This document shows, one piece after another, positions 19,129 through 30,376 of a stretch of DNA of 64,000 nt. Source of the DNA: Sideroxydans sp. (lineage in GTDB: Bacteria; Pseudomonadota; Gammaproteobacteria; Burkholderiales; Gallionellaceae). A program made the translations under genes and the position numbers. The stretch lies in NCBI GenBank assembly GCA_027310665.1, contig DAIDAJ010000065.1, forward strand, positions 50,216 through 114,215. The letters are read 5' to 3'. The notes beneath the pieces were generated by a model. The model had not been told where the DNA came from, ran no database searches, and saw only the letters and a program-made list of their open reading frames with translations. Position 1 is the first letter of the stretch. Each line of letters begins with the position of its first letter.

Positions 19129-19497
19129 ATGACTTATCGGTATTCAAAACGATTGGTGATTTTCCAACTTGCCGCGGCCTTGGCAATGTTGATCGCCTTG
19201 TACATCGGCACAAAGCCGATGATCTGGGGATGGCTTCTGTTCTCGCCGTTATTTCTGTTTGTTGTAGCCAAAGCTGTTCGCACTTACAAGTACTCATTAA
19301 CGATCAATGACGATTGCATCACTGTTGTAGATTTTAATAAGCGTGCTCAATACCAGGTTTCCAATATCACGGCGATCAACGTTTGGCCTGCCAAGGGGGA
19401 AAGGATCGCTGTCATTACCTTTCTGGACTGGAAAAAGCTGTGTTTTCCAAGTCATCTGGAAGGATTCGACGATCTGGTAGCGTTATTAACAAGATAA
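19129..19497 (+). CDS. Hypothetical small membrane protein, PH-like C-terminus
   Basis: The 122-residue product has two adjacent hydrophobic helices (about 12-28 and 31-45). A small basic, beta-rich domain follows (KYSLTINDDCITVVDFNK ... ITAINVWPAKGE). This layout resembles short bacterial PH-domain proteins, but that is an impression. No strong Shine-Dalgarno is seen and the neighbours do not help. More AT-rich than the surroundings. Confidence 0.5.
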   Translation: MTYRYSKRLVIFQLAAALAMLIALYIGTKPMIWGWLLFSPLFLFVVAKAVRTYKYSLTINDDCITVVDFNKRAQYQVSNITAINVWPAKGERIAVITFLDWKKLCFPSHLEGFDDLVALLTR

Positions 19498-19581
19498 ACA
19501 AAACTGCAAAAGCAAACTTTAGAATCTTGGTAGGTATGACATCGCCGGTTGATTCCTTCAATGTTGGAACAAGGAGGCATC

Positions 19582-19761
19582 ATGTCGACAGATATTCCCG
19601 CAAAAATCCCCCCGCACTCATTCCGGCGTACCGCGGACAACACTCCGGCAAGCAGAGCAGGAACCAATACACAAAATCCTCCCACCTCACCAAAAATCCA
19701 TGAACTGCGGGAAAGGTATGAAGCGCTGAAGGAAAAGAAGAATGGCTTGAATTCGGGCTGA
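19582..19761 (+). CDS. Hypothetical 59-residue protein
   Basis: The frame opens with ATG four bases after a perfect AAGGAGG. The product is polar and Pro/Thr-rich with a short charged helix at the end (HELRERYEALKEKK). No family is recognised. The main support is the ribosome binding site. Confidence 0.4.
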   Translation: MSTDIPAKIPPHSFRRTADNTPASRAGTNTQNPPTSPKIHELRERYEALKEKKNGLNSG

Positions 19762-19799
19762 GTCGCCACCAGACTCGTAAATTATTCATTACATAATTC

Positions 19800-20150
19800 G
19801 GTATGCTTATTACTTCCGAGTTTTCGTCGAGGAGTCAGCAGCGGCCATAGTAGCTGCCTGTATGGGGCGAAGGGCCAAAGGAATAGGAGAAGGTGTCCTG
19901 TGATTCTCGGGGATGGACTGTCTCAGATGTTCGCGACAGCGAAGCTCGCCGATACTGCGCAGAGGGTGAAGCCTGAAGCACACCGGCAGTGAGAAACCAA
20001 ATCCGGCGGATTAGAGACCAGCAACTTCAGGCGGTGCGCAGGGATTCACTCCTGCATTCCGACCTCAACTATTCCAACCGCCCGGTGCGGACCCGCATGC
20101 CGGGTGGTGTGGGAGGGGTGCGGTCGCATTTGACCGCCCCCTATCCCGAT
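19800..20150 (+). mobile_element. Group II intron remnant (3' part)
   Basis: The 3' part looks like group II intron domains V and VI. CCCGGTGCGG-ACC-CGCATGCCGGG folds as a domain V-like hairpin at about 20079-20108. A GGGAGGGG ... CCCCCTATCCC stem at 20109-20148 has the single bulged A expected for the branch point, then GAT. The upstream 270 bases are structured and GC-rich, with no reverse transcriptase frame left and no GTGYG 5' end. It is read as a deleted, inactive copy. The 5' boundary is a guess. Confidence 0.5.
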
Positions 20151-20217
20151 TTAAATCAAATTTGTTGAGACAATCGCCCCTTGCAGAACGTACGACGAAG
20201 TAACCCATGAGGAAGCG

Positions 20218-20490
20218 TCACATGTTTTGGCGACGTAGCGGATGGCCTTCTACGGGGTCATAAACCCCTTCAAATTTCTGTCCGTTCCTGGCTTTCAAGA
20301 CGGCCTTGTAGCAGGTATTGTCAGGATTTAAGCTGATGATCTGATAGCCTTGCTGTGCCAGCTTATTCTGCATTTCACCAGCCGGAATCCAATGAGCCTT
20401 GTCCAAATTCGTGCAATTGAAAGTCCGGGCTAGTAAGGGTGTCGAAAGAGTGATCAGGCTGATGGCAATGACAATATGTTTTATGCGCAT
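20218..20490 (-). CDS. Secreted PepSY-like small protein
   Basis: This is a 90-residue protein with a signal peptide (MRIKHIVIAISLITLSTPLLA) and a short domain like PepSY_2: WIPAGEMQNKLAQQGYQI, then CYKAVLKARNGQKFEGVYDPVEGHPL. Such proteins are periplasmic and of unclear function. The start at 20490 follows AAAGGA; a longer frame to 20538 lacks support. It is the last gene of the minus-strand iron-uptake group. Confidence 0.7.
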   Translation of the reverse strand: MRIKHIVIAISLITLSTPLLARTFNCTNLDKAHWIPAGEMQNKLAQQGYQIISLNPDNTCYKAVLKARNGQKFEGVYDPVEGHPLRRQNM

Positions 20491-20654
20491 GATGATTCCT
20501 TTCAAGAGATTATGGGCGTTTCGCGGAATCATGTTCACCCGATCATCTTAAGAGAAACTTAAAGCGCTACTGCAAAGCGGCAAGCGCATATCGGACTGAA
20601 TGACTGAAATTCAGGCGCTTATGAATTTCTCCCGACCCGTGTTTCTGTTTGATG

Positions 20655-21398
20655 TCAAAAGAACTCGTATTCCACGCGGAACAGAAGAGTCCTGTCAGGC
20701 GCGCCCTGATTGATGCCATGTACCACGCCAAGGCTGTATTCAATTTCTTTTCCGGCATCCGTCCGGATTTCCCCATAAAGCACGGGGCCGATCTGATAGG
20801 CATTGTCATTGGGGCGCATGTAGACTTCGATGCCAGGCGAAAATGAAGCCTTGTTAAAGTCCATTTTGTAACTGACGCTGTAGGCAGAGCGGAATACATA
20901 TGAGCTGCTCGCTCCGGCGCCGACTTCCTTTTCCCAGATCAAATTCAGACGCTGATCAAAATGTCCGGACCACTTTTCCAGCAGTGGCCCAAATTCGGCC
21001 CTGCTTAATACGCCTGGTTGCTTGTTGTGCGCATACGACGCCAAAAATCCCACGTCCGCCCAGTATTCGCCCCGGGTGGTAAGTTGAAAGGTGTTTTCGA
21101 ATTCATAACCGGATGGATGCGTTGACGCGCCGGGATCACGATTGAATTCACCGATATATATCTCGGGTTTCCACCAACTGGTAAATGCATGTGCAACCGA
21201 TATGTTGTAACCGCTCGCGCCATTGAGATCGCTGCGGCCATCTTGCGAGCTGAAACCGTACATTTCCACTTCACTTTGTCCTTGAACCACATATGGCGAA
21301 TAGACGATGAAGTCGTTGTCCGCGCGGGCCGTGTTCGCCGCCAGACTGATCACGATTGCGAGCCCGGCAATTGGTGCCATTATCCGATTCGGTTGCAT
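20655..21398 (-). CDS. Probable outer-membrane beta-barrel protein
   Basis: The 247-residue product has a signal peptide (cleavage near ANTARA/DN) and then alternating aromatic/polar strands typical of a small outer-membrane barrel, ending in the C-terminal Phe signature (FRVEYEFF). The start at 21398 is preceded by GGAAGA; a GTG 18 bases earlier is possible. It lies 90 bases after the FTR1 permease in the same direction, which suggests a role in iron entry. That is inference from position. The family is not recognised. Confidence 0.65.
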   Translation of the reverse strand: MQPNRIMAPIAGLAIVISLAANTARADNDFIVYSPYVVQGQSEVEMYGFSSQDGRSDLNGASGYNISVAHAFTSWWKPEIYIGEFNRDPGASTHPSGYEFENTFQLTTRGEYWADVGFLASYAHNKQPGVLSRAEFGPLLEKWSGHFDQRLNLIWEKEVGAGASSSYVFRSAYSVSYKMDFNKASFSPGIEVYMRPNDNAYQIGPVLYGEIRTDAGKEIEYSLGVVHGINQGAPDRTLLFRVEYEFF

Positions 21399-21491
21399 AA
21401 ATATTCTTCCATTCACATTTTGTATGGTTAGTGAGGAAATCTGTTCCTCGAATAGCGTTACTTGAATTACATCTGTATCGGTACTTGTGCC

Positions 21492-22328
21492 TTAGCCTGG
21501 ATTTTCAGCGGCCTTTACCTGTTCACTTCGTTTTTTTCCGGATATGCGCATCAAAGTCAGGATCGTCAGGAATGTGCCGACATAAAACACGACCTCAATG
21601 CCTGACGGACGAGCGATGTAGCCCACCAGAATATGCAACATCTGCCCAAGCAGGCTGCTTTGGCTCAGTATGTTGGACGTGTTCCATAGCCCGTTTCCCA
21701 ATGCCGGTAACACGCCGACCTGGTTCAGGAAGGCAGCCGCTTGCGCGGCAAGTCCGGCAGCGAGGAGAAGGATCAACCAGCTCGTGACTGAAAAGAAGTG
21801 CCGCACAGGGATGCGCAACAAGCCGAGGTACAGCAACAGTCCCGCGATGATGCCGGCGACCAGGCCTCCAAATCCGCCCAAAACCATATTCAGGCTTTGC
21901 TCGCCGCTGGTGGCAATCGCCCAAAGAAAGAGTACCGCTTCGGACCCTTCGCGCATCACTGCGACCAGTGTAATGACCATCAAAGCGGCCAGAGGACGTT
22001 GGCCGGATTGGACGGCTGAGCCGATTTCCTTTACATCTGTTGAAAATTGGCGGGCATTTGAGCTCATCCAGACGTTATGCCATGTAAGCATGGCTACCGC
22101 GCTGAGCAGAATCACTGCGTTGAGAATGGCCTGCCCATTTCCCGAAAATTCAGAGGAAGCAACATTGGCAAGAATCGCTACAACCGATGCGCCGATCAAG
22201 CCGAGGGCGATACCTCCGGCGATCCAACGACCCCGACCAGCAATTCCGCGGCTCGCACCGAGCACGATCGCAATGATGAGTGCCGCTTCCAGCACTTCAC
22301 GAAACATGATGATTGCCGTTGCGAGCAT
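21492..22328 (-). CDS. FTR1-family high-affinity iron permease
   Basis: This inner-membrane permease imports Fe(III), usually coupled to oxidation by a partner protein. The 278-residue product has seven hydrophobic segments and the two hallmark REXXE motifs, REVLE (residues 10-14) and REGSE (126-130). It follows the cupredoxin-like gene by three bases, so the two are surely co-transcribed from the Fur-box promoter. It is EfeU-like, but no EfeB peroxidase is next to it. Confidence 0.93.
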   Translation of the reverse strand: MLATAIIMFREVLEAALIIAIVLGASRGIAGRGRWIAGGIALGLIGASVVAILANVASSEFSGNGQAILNAVILLSAVAMLTWHNVWMSSNARQFSTDVKEIGSAVQSGQRPLAALMVITLVAVMREGSEAVLFLWAIATSGEQSLNMVLGGFGGLVAGIIAGLLLYLGLLRIPVRHFFSVTSWLILLLAAGLAAQAAAFLNQVGVLPALGNGLWNTSNILSQSSLLGQMLHILVGYIARPSGIEVVFYVGTFLTILTLMRISGKKRSEQVKAAENPG

Positions 22329-22330
22329 GT

Positions 22331-22687
22331 TCAGTTCTCCTTTTTGACGCCAGGCTTCGCCGCAATCGAGCCCTGCATTTCGTGATTGAAGTCGTTAAAG
22401 AATTGATAGCTTCCAGGGTCCATCGGCCCGATATAGATCGTCGTTTCTCCATGACCCGGCACGATGACCTCGCGCGAAAGGTCATAACTTTCGAACTCGG
22501 CCGGAATGACATCCAGATTGCGGATCACCAGTTTCAGCTTGACGCCGGATGGGAGTGTCAGCTGGTTTGGTTCGAACTTGCTATCGCGAATCGTCAGGAC
22601 GGTCGGTGCTTCGTCGGCAGCGAGCGCAAAGCCATTAACAACAAGCGCGCCAGCCAGGAATACTGGTAGTAAAAGTGAAAGCCGCAT
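22331..22687 (-). CDS. Periplasmic cupredoxin-like protein of the FTR1 iron-uptake system
   Basis: The 118-residue secreted protein (signal peptide to about residue 24) has a single cupredoxin fold resembling the N-terminal domain of EfeO: TIRDSKFEPNQLTLPSG, then a C-terminal NDFNHEMQG. No cysteine is present in the mature part, so a classical blue copper site is absent. Metal binding would use Glu/His/Met. It probably binds or oxidises iron for the adjacent permease. It is the first gene after the Fur box. Confidence 0.82.
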   Translation of the reverse strand: MRLSLLLPVFLAGALVVNGFALAADEAPTVLTIRDSKFEPNQLTLPSGVKLKLVIRNLDVIPAEFESYDLSREVIVPGHGETTIYIGPMDPGSYQFFNDFNHEMQGSIAAKPGVKKEN

Positions 22688-22723
22688 AATTGTTCCTTAA
22701 GTTGGAGATGGGGATCAGTTGTC

Positions 22724-22742
22724 GGTAATGGTAATCATTCTC
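22724..22742. promoter_or_regulatory. Fur box in the divergent cupredoxin-FTR1 / fur promoter
   Basis: GGTAATGGTAATCATTCTC matches the 19-base Fur consensus GATAATGATAATCATTATC at 16 of 19 positions. It lies between the two divergent genes, 37 bases from one start and 64 from the other, so it probably represses both when iron is plentiful. Confidence 0.8.
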
Positions 22743-22805
22743 ATTTGCGTTTGCAACTGCATTCGTATATTATTTTCCCAATGCAAAGAAAGCGGGGAAT
22801 TCACC

Positions 22806-23231
22806 ATGGACCATTTGACTCATCTCAAGACCGCCGGGCTGAAATCCACGCTGCCGCGTCTCAAGGTGTTAAACCTGTTTGGAAACGGAAATGAGCGCCA
22901 TTTAAGTGCCGAGGATGTCTATAAGAAACTGCTGGCCAGCGGCGATGATGTTGGGTTGGCGACGGTTTACCGGGTACTGACCCAGTTTGAGCAAGCCGGG
23001 TTGCTGATAAGACACCACTTCGAAGGCGACAAGTCGGTGTTTGAGCTGAATGAAGGCAAACATCACGATCATATCGTTTGCCTGCAATGCGGAAGGATAG
23101 AAGAGTTCTACGATGCGACCATAGAGTCGCGACAAAAAAAGGCAGCAGCCGATCGCGGGTATTCTGTGCACGATCATTCGCTCTACATCTACGCGGATTG
23201 CATCAAGCCGAAGTGCCCGAATAAGCCTTAA
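22806..23231 (+). CDS. fur: Ferric uptake regulator family protein
   Basis: Fur is an iron-responsive repressor. The 141-residue product has the winged helix (residues 1-85, with DDVGLATVYRVLTQFEQAGLL), the HHDH metal site near 87 and two Cys pairs, CLQC and CIKPKC. The frame opens earlier, at 22719, but that part is unlike Fur and contains the Fur box. ATG at 22806 gives the standard N-terminus. This may be the global Fur or a local paralogue for the divergent uptake genes. Confidence 0.92.
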   Translation: MDHLTHLKTAGLKSTLPRLKVLNLFGNGNERHLSAEDVYKKLLASGDDVGLATVYRVLTQFEQAGLLIRHHFEGDKSVFELNEGKHHDHIVCLQCGRIEEFYDATIESRQKKAAADRGYSVHDHSLYIYADCIKPKCPNKP

Positions 23232-23350
23232 AGATACCTGTACAAAAGGCAGCTGTTCAGCGCGGGATCGTTGATGCCGGTGCCCTGCAAAACAGGTCGG
23301 CAGATATGGGCTCACCTTCTACCAAGGCTGCGCAGGCAGCCTTGATCCAG

Positions 23351-25321
<1,971 letters not shown>

Positions 25322-25472
25322 ATTTCTTTATATCAAACGCGTCTTGAATTCATCATGGATGCAACACGGCAAATTTCCGGAATGTCCAACCGCCATACTT
25401 CCTACCGACAGCCGCTACCAAAGAACGCGAACTGGGAGCGGTGTCGTCTCGGGAAGAAGCGCTATTCCGAAC

Positions 25473-26888
25473 TCACGGCAGTATCGGAGGTACAAACGGC
25501 ATGGTCATCGACAGCAGCCACAGCAGGAAGATCGTGACCGGAGCCAGGAATATCAGTTGCAGCATGGTGTAACCGGCCAGTTCGCGCGCTTTGACGCCAA
25601 CCAAACCCATCAAAGGCAGCATAAAGAACGGGTTGATGAAATTCGGCAATGCTTCGGACGCGTTATAGCATTGCACCACCCATGCCAGGTTGACCTTGAG
25701 TTCGGTTGCTGCCTGCAGCAGATATGGCGCTTCGACCACCCACTTGCCGCCGCCTGAAGGCAGGAACAAGCCCAGGATCGCCGAATACACCCCCACAACC
25801 GCAGCCAATGTATCCTGTGTCGAGATGGAAACAAAGAATTTCGCCAGAATCTCATTGATGCCGGAGCCCATCAATATCCCGAATATGCCGGCATAGAGCG
25901 GAAACTGAATCAGGATGCCGCCGGTCATGGGTACCGCTTTGGCAATCGCGCGCAGGAAAGCGCGAGGCCGCCAGTGCAACAACAATCCTGCGATGATGAA
26001 CATGAAGTTGTAAGTGTTCAAATCCAGCGCAGCCAGCCCTCCCTTGGTGGAAAAGACGTCCATCAAATAGATCACGCCCAGGGCGGCGAGCACTACCGTC
26101 AGGAAGGGACTGAATTCCAGGTTTTCGCCGGGCGTTTTTGCGACCCCGATATCTTCGGATTCTTGGTGTTTTACGCCCGCCATCTCAAAGGTTTTCGCTA
26201 AATGCGCCGCCGGGGTGGATGAATAGCAGATCCATGTGGAAATCACCATGGGCGTAAGAATCATCACCAGGTTTTGCCAAGTAAACAAAGTCTGTTCGAG
26301 CGAGATCACTCCGCTGATCTTGAGCAGTGCCGGGGGAATGGATCCCTTCGTCGCCATCATCAATGCTGCGGAAGATGACAAGCCGAGCGCCCACACCGTG
26401 CCAAGGCCGAGAAAACCTGCTGCGCTGATCGCGCGATAATCCACTCCGTCCAGACGCTTGCAGATTTCGCGCATCAGGATGCCGGAAAAGATCAGGCTGA
26501 AACCCCAGCTGAGCAACGAAGTGAGCATCGCCATGAAACCGACATAGGCAACGGCCCCCCTGGGAGTCTTCGGAAACCTGGCCAGTACCACAATCAGCTT
26601 TTGTACCGGTTTGGACACCGCCACGACATAGCCACCGATCACGACGAAGGCCATTTGCATGGTGAAGGGAATCAGGTTCCAGAAGGATTTGCCGAAATCT
26701 ATGGAGACCTGCGAAGGCGTTCTGCCCATTGCCAGCGCGCCGAGACCGACGATGACCACAGCCAGCGCGGCAAAGACAAAGGCGTCCGGAAACCATCTTT
26801 CGCTCCAGTTGGCCAGACCGATGCCCATTCTTGCGATCACACCTTCCTTTTCCTGACCTGCGATTGCCTGAGAACTTTTTTTATTCAT
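25473..26888 (-). CDS. atoE: Short-chain fatty acid transporter, AtoE family
   Basis: This 471-residue permease has about 12 membrane helices and matches the AtoE short-chain fatty acid (acetoacetate/butyrate) uptake family, e.g. GKSFWNLIPFTMQMAFVVIGG and LFLPSGGGKWVVEAP. It lies directly upstream of aacS in the same direction, 150 bases away. Import and activation of acetoacetate would thus be one operon. The substrate is inferred from family and context. Confidence 0.88.
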   Translation of the reverse strand: MNKKSSQAIAGQEKEGVIARMGIGLANWSERWFPDAFVFAALAVVIVGLGALAMGRTPSQVSIDFGKSFWNLIPFTMQMAFVVIGGYVVAVSKPVQKLIVVLARFPKTPRGAVAYVGFMAMLTSLLSWGFSLIFSGILMREICKRLDGVDYRAISAAGFLGLGTVWALGLSSSAALMMATKGSIPPALLKISGVISLEQTLFTWQNLVMILTPMVISTWICYSSTPAAHLAKTFEMAGVKHQESEDIGVAKTPGENLEFSPFLTVVLAALGVIYLMDVFSTKGGLAALDLNTYNFMFIIAGLLLHWRPRAFLRAIAKAVPMTGGILIQFPLYAGIFGILMGSGINEILAKFFVSISTQDTLAAVVGVYSAILGLFLPSGGGKWVVEAPYLLQAATELKVNLAWVVQCYNASEALPNFINPFFMLPLMGLVGVKARELAGYTMLQLIFLAPVTIFLLWLLSMTMPFVPPILP

Positions 26889-27290
26889 TTTCTTTCTCTC
26901 CCCTTCACAAAGTTAAGATCCAAACTGTCAACGATAGTACCCATCAATACCTGATCGACGTCACAACTGCCTGAATTTGTGCCGGCAGAATCTACCACGC
27001 GCAAGGGACTCAGAGGACGTCCGCCGCATCGGGGCCGCATTTTCAGAACATTCCTACAAGACAAGAAGACTCTTCCTACAGAGAGTCTCCCGGCAATGCT
27101 CCAGCATATTAATTCCACTGTGAACGGGATGCCACCAGAATGGATCCCGCAACGTGCAAGAGGTCTTTAGGGGCGGGCTGCTAAGGCGTATGGCTTCAAG
27201 ATACTGCCCGACGGGTTCGCCGTGAAGGAGATATATGCGCGTGCAGGCATAGGCATATCGACAAGCAAGGAAGGTCTGGGGAAAGACAAC
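26889..27290. other. Divergent promoter region between atoE and phaB
   Basis: There is no gene in these 400 bases. A dyad CGGGAT.G.CCA / TGG.ATCCCG spans 27125-27149 and could be an operator or a hairpin. CTGCC/GGCAG lies near 26967-26988. I found no convincing -10/-35 or sigma-54 site. Confidence 0.4.
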
Positions 27291-28034
27291 ATGAATAAAC
27301 GTATTGCATTGGTTACCGGCGGCATTGGCGGCATCGGCAGCAGTATCTGCAGGCAGCTCTCTGCCGATGGTCTTGCCGTTGTGGCCAATTACATCGCACC
27401 GGAAAAGGAAAAGGCCCATTCCTGGCTGCTCTCGGAACGTGCGGCCGGCAGGGATGTGCATATCGCCGAAGGCGATGTTTCGGATTATGATTCCGTCGCG
27501 GTCATGATGGCCAGGATAAAGGCAGAAGTTGGTCCCGTAAGCGTACTGGTAAATAACGCCGGCATCACCAAAGACGGTGTGTTCAGGAAAATGCCGCTGG
27601 AAAACTGGATGGATGTGCTTAACGTCAACCTCAACAGCGTCTTTAACGTCACGCGCCAGGTAGTGGATGATATGCTGGCAGAAGGCTGGGGACGTATCAT
27701 CAACATGTCCTCCGTCAACGGTCAAAAGGGCCAGTTCGGACAGACCAATTATTCTGCCGCAAAAGCGGGTATGCATGGTTTCACCAAAGCGCTGGCGCAG
27801 GAAACGGCCGCGAAAGGTATTACCGTCAATACCATCTCGCCCGGCTATATTGGCACCGAGATGCTCATGGCGATCAAGCCGGAGATACTTGGCCAGATCG
27901 TTTCTACCATCCCGGTAGGGCGCTTGGGCAAGCCGGAGGAGATCGCCAAACTGGTGTCTTATCTTGCGTCGGACGATGCGGCGTTCATCACCGGTGCCAA
28001 CATTGCCATCAATGGCGGTCTGCACATGTACTGA
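27291..28034 (+). CDS. phaB: Acetoacetyl-CoA reductase
   Basis: It reduces acetoacetyl-CoA to (R)-3-hydroxybutyryl-CoA with NADPH, the second step of polyhydroxybutyrate synthesis. The 247-residue short-chain dehydrogenase has a nucleotide-binding TGGIGGIG, an NNAGIT motif, and the catalytic Ser/Tyr/Lys in SSVNGQKGQFGQTNYSAAK, a string typical of PhaB. The start at 27291 follows GGGGAAAG; the upstream extension is not homologous. A thiolase gene follows after 44 bases. No PHB synthase is in this window. Confidence 0.92.
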   Translation: MNKRIALVTGGIGGIGSSICRQLSADGLAVVANYIAPEKEKAHSWLLSERAAGRDVHIAEGDVSDYDSVAVMMARIKAEVGPVSVLVNNAGITKDGVFRKMPLENWMDVLNVNLNSVFNVTRQVVDDMLAEGWGRIINMSSVNGQKGQFGQTNYSAAKAGMHGFTKALAQETAAKGITVNTISPGYIGTEMLMAIKPEILGQIVSTIPVGRLGKPEEIAKLVSYLASDDAAFITGANIAINGGLHMY

Positions 28035-28078
28035 AAACGAATTTCATATTGTTTCTTTAAGATCGGGTGAGTTTACAA

Positions 28079-29260
28079 ATGAGCAAAGAAGTCGTGGTCC
28101 TTAGCGCTGTCCGTTCCGCCATCGGTACTTATGGGGGTTCCCTGTCCGATATCGAACCGGCCGAACTGGCCGGCACCGTGATGAAAGAATCGGTGGCGCG
28201 CTCCGGAGTCGATCCGAAAGCGATCAACTACGTGACCGTCGGCAACACCATCCCCACCGAAAGCCGGTTCGCCTACGTCGCCCGCGTGGCAGCGATCCAG
28301 GCCGGGCTGCCGATGGAGTCGGTCGCCATGTCGGTGAACCGCCTGTGTTCATCCGGCCTGCAGGCCATCGTGACGACTGCGCAGAACATCCTGCTCGGCG
28401 ATTGCGACTATGGCATAGGCGGCGGCGTCGAAGTGATGAGCCGCGGCGGATATTTGTCCAGTGCGATGCGCACCGGTGCGCGCATGGGCGACACTCATCT
28501 GATCGACACCATGGTCGCAACGCTGACGGATCCCTTTGGCGTGGGCCACATGGGCATCACCGCCGAGAATCTCGTTACGAAATGGGGCATCACGCGCGAG
28601 GAGCAGGACGCGCTTGCCGTCGAGTCGCACCGCCGTGCCACGGCGGCGATCGGCGAAGGTCGTTTCGGTTCCCAGATCGTTCCCATCGTCAAGCAGACCC
28701 GCAAGGGCGAAGTGGTCTTCGATACCGACGAGCATGTCAGGCCCGGCACGACGATGGAAACGCTGTCCAAGATGAAACCCGTGTTCAAGAAAGACGGTTC
28801 CGTGACCGCCGGCAACGCTTCGGGCATCAATGACGGCGCCGCTTTTCTGGTGCTTGCCGATGCGGCAGTGGCGGGCGCTGCAGGGCACAAGCCGATGGCG
28901 CGGCTCGTGTCGTATGCCGTGGCCGGCGTGCCCAACGAGATCATGGGAGAAGGTCCGATTCCTGCAACCAGGCTGGCGCTGAAGAAAGGCGGCCTCACGC
29001 TTGCCCAGATGGACGTGATCGAAAGCAACGAAGCCTTTGCGGCGCAGGCCATCGCAGTGGCGCGCGGCCTGGATTTCGACCCCGACAAGGTCAACCCGAA
29101 CGGCGGCGCGATCGCACTGGGCCATCCGGTAGGGTGCTCAGGTGCATTCCTTGCGACCAAAGCCATTTACGAATTGCAGCGCACCGGCGGACGCTACGCC
29201 CTCGTGACCATGTGCATCGGCGGCGGCCAGGGATTCGCGGTGATCTTTGAAAGGTATTGA
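28079..29260 (+). CDS. Acetyl-CoA acetyltransferase / beta-ketothiolase
   Basis: This thiolase makes or cleaves acetoacetyl-CoA. It has 393 residues, the acyl-binding Cys90 in NRLCSSGLQA, the GHPVGCSGA His motif and the C-terminal catalytic CIGGGQG. It resembles BktB/PhaA-type enzymes; which subfamily is unsure. The ATG at 28079 fits the family start, with a GTG at 28067 as alternative. It forms a pair with phaB and connects the PHB/acetoacetate genes. Confidence 0.93.
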   Translation: MSKEVVVLSAVRSAIGTYGGSLSDIEPAELAGTVMKESVARSGVDPKAINYVTVGNTIPTESRFAYVARVAAIQAGLPMESVAMSVNRLCSSGLQAIVTTAQNILLGDCDYGIGGGVEVMSRGGYLSSAMRTGARMGDTHLIDTMVATLTDPFGVGHMGITAENLVTKWGITREEQDALAVESHRRATAAIGEGRFGSQIVPIVKQTRKGEVVFDTDEHVRPGTTMETLSKMKPVFKKDGSVTAGNASGINDGAAFLVLADAAVAGAAGHKPMARLVSYAVAGVPNEIMGEGPIPATRLALKKGGLTLAQMDVIESNEAFAAQAIAVARGLDFDPDKVNPNGGAIALGHPVGCSGAFLATKAIYELQRTGGRYALVTMCIGGGQGFAVIFERY

Positions 29261-29316
29261 GCGCACGCCCTGTACACTCAACTGTGAATCCATTCCTTCT
29301 CTCACAGGAACGGCCC

Positions 29317-30375
29317 ATGATCGACCAGGAAGACGCATATTTTCCTTCAATCCCGTTTCGTGCGATTGTCGAACAATCGCTGGCCGGTATCTACGTGCTT
29401 CAGGACGAGCACTTTGCCTATGCGAATACTACCTGGGCGGAAATGATAGGAAGGACTCCGGAAGAAATGATCGGGGGCCACCTGCGCGAGTTCGTGGATC
29501 CCGATTTTCTCGACGAATTGATGGCACTCTATTGGCGCCGTATCAACGGGGACCTGAAAAGCCTGAGGTTCGTTACGCGTCTGGTGCATAAGGACGGCCG
29601 CGTCATCCTGATCGAAGTTCATGGCACGCGGATGGACTACAAGGGACGCCCAGCCATCGTCGGTATCGGGGTAGATGTCACCGAGCGCCTGAAAAGAGAC
29701 GAGGAACTGATCCGCTCCAAGGCCCAATTGCAGGAGCTTGCGGCGAATATCAACAGATTGCGCGAAGAGCAGCGTGCAAAATTCGCCCGCGACCTCCACG
29801 ATGTACTCGGAGGCATGCTGACTTCCATCAAGATGGATGTCAGCAGGATCATGCGCAGGGTCGATTCGCCCGAAGTGCAGGAGATCACCCACGGCCTGCT
29901 TGCACTTACCCAGGATACGATCAATACGGTCAGGGAAATCTCGGAGGAACTCAGGCCCAGTGCGCTTGATCACATCGGCCTCGTGGCCGCCATCGAGAAA
30001 GAGATCGCCGTGTTCTCCAACCGTTACAATATCGCCACCTGCCTGGCCCCCTGCGAAGTGACCACCAGACTCTCACCCAAGCGAAATATCGCGATCTACC
30101 GGATATTCCAGGAAGCACTGACCAACATCGCCCGGCATGCCGATGCCACTTCCGTCTTCATATGCCTGGAATTCAACGACGACGATTTCCGCATGGAAAT
30201 CGTCGATAACGGCCGGGGCATCGACATGGAGTCGCAAACGATGACGCCCATCGGCCTCCTTGGCATGTCGGAGAGGGCCAGGGAGATCGGCGGGACCCTG
30301 GAGATCGGGCCCAATCCGGGAGGAGGCACCCGGCTTTGCCTGTTTGCTCCTTTAGTGCATCAAGGAGTTCAATGA
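29317..30375 (+). CDS. Cytoplasmic PAS histidine kinase (NarX-like, HisKA_3)
   Basis: The 352-residue protein has a PAS domain at about 12-125 and a HisKA_3 dimerisation domain with phospho-His161 in ARDLHDVLGGML. Its ATPase domain has NIARHADA, DNGRGI and GLLGMSERAREIGG. No membrane helix or signal peptide is present, so it senses an internal signal. AGGAACGG precedes the chosen ATG at 29317. The response regulator starts two bases after its stop. Position between thiolase and permease genes suggests control of acetoacetate/hydroxybutyrate use; that is inference. Confidence 0.9.
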   Translation: MIDQEDAYFPSIPFRAIVEQSLAGIYVLQDEHFAYANTTWAEMIGRTPEEMIGGHLREFVDPDFLDELMALYWRRINGDLKSLRFVTRLVHKDGRVILIEVHGTRMDYKGRPAIVGIGVDVTERLKRDEELIRSKAQLQELAANINRLREEQRAKFARDLHDVLGGMLTSIKMDVSRIMRRVDSPEVQEITHGLLALTQDTINTVREISEELRPSALDHIGLVAAIEKEIAVFSNRYNIATCLAPCEVTTRLSPKRNIAIYRIFQEALTNIARHADATSVFICLEFNDDDFRMEIVDNGRGIDMESQTMTPIGLLGMSERAREIGGTLEIGPNPGGGTRLCLFAPLVHQGVQ

Positions 30376-30376
30376 C

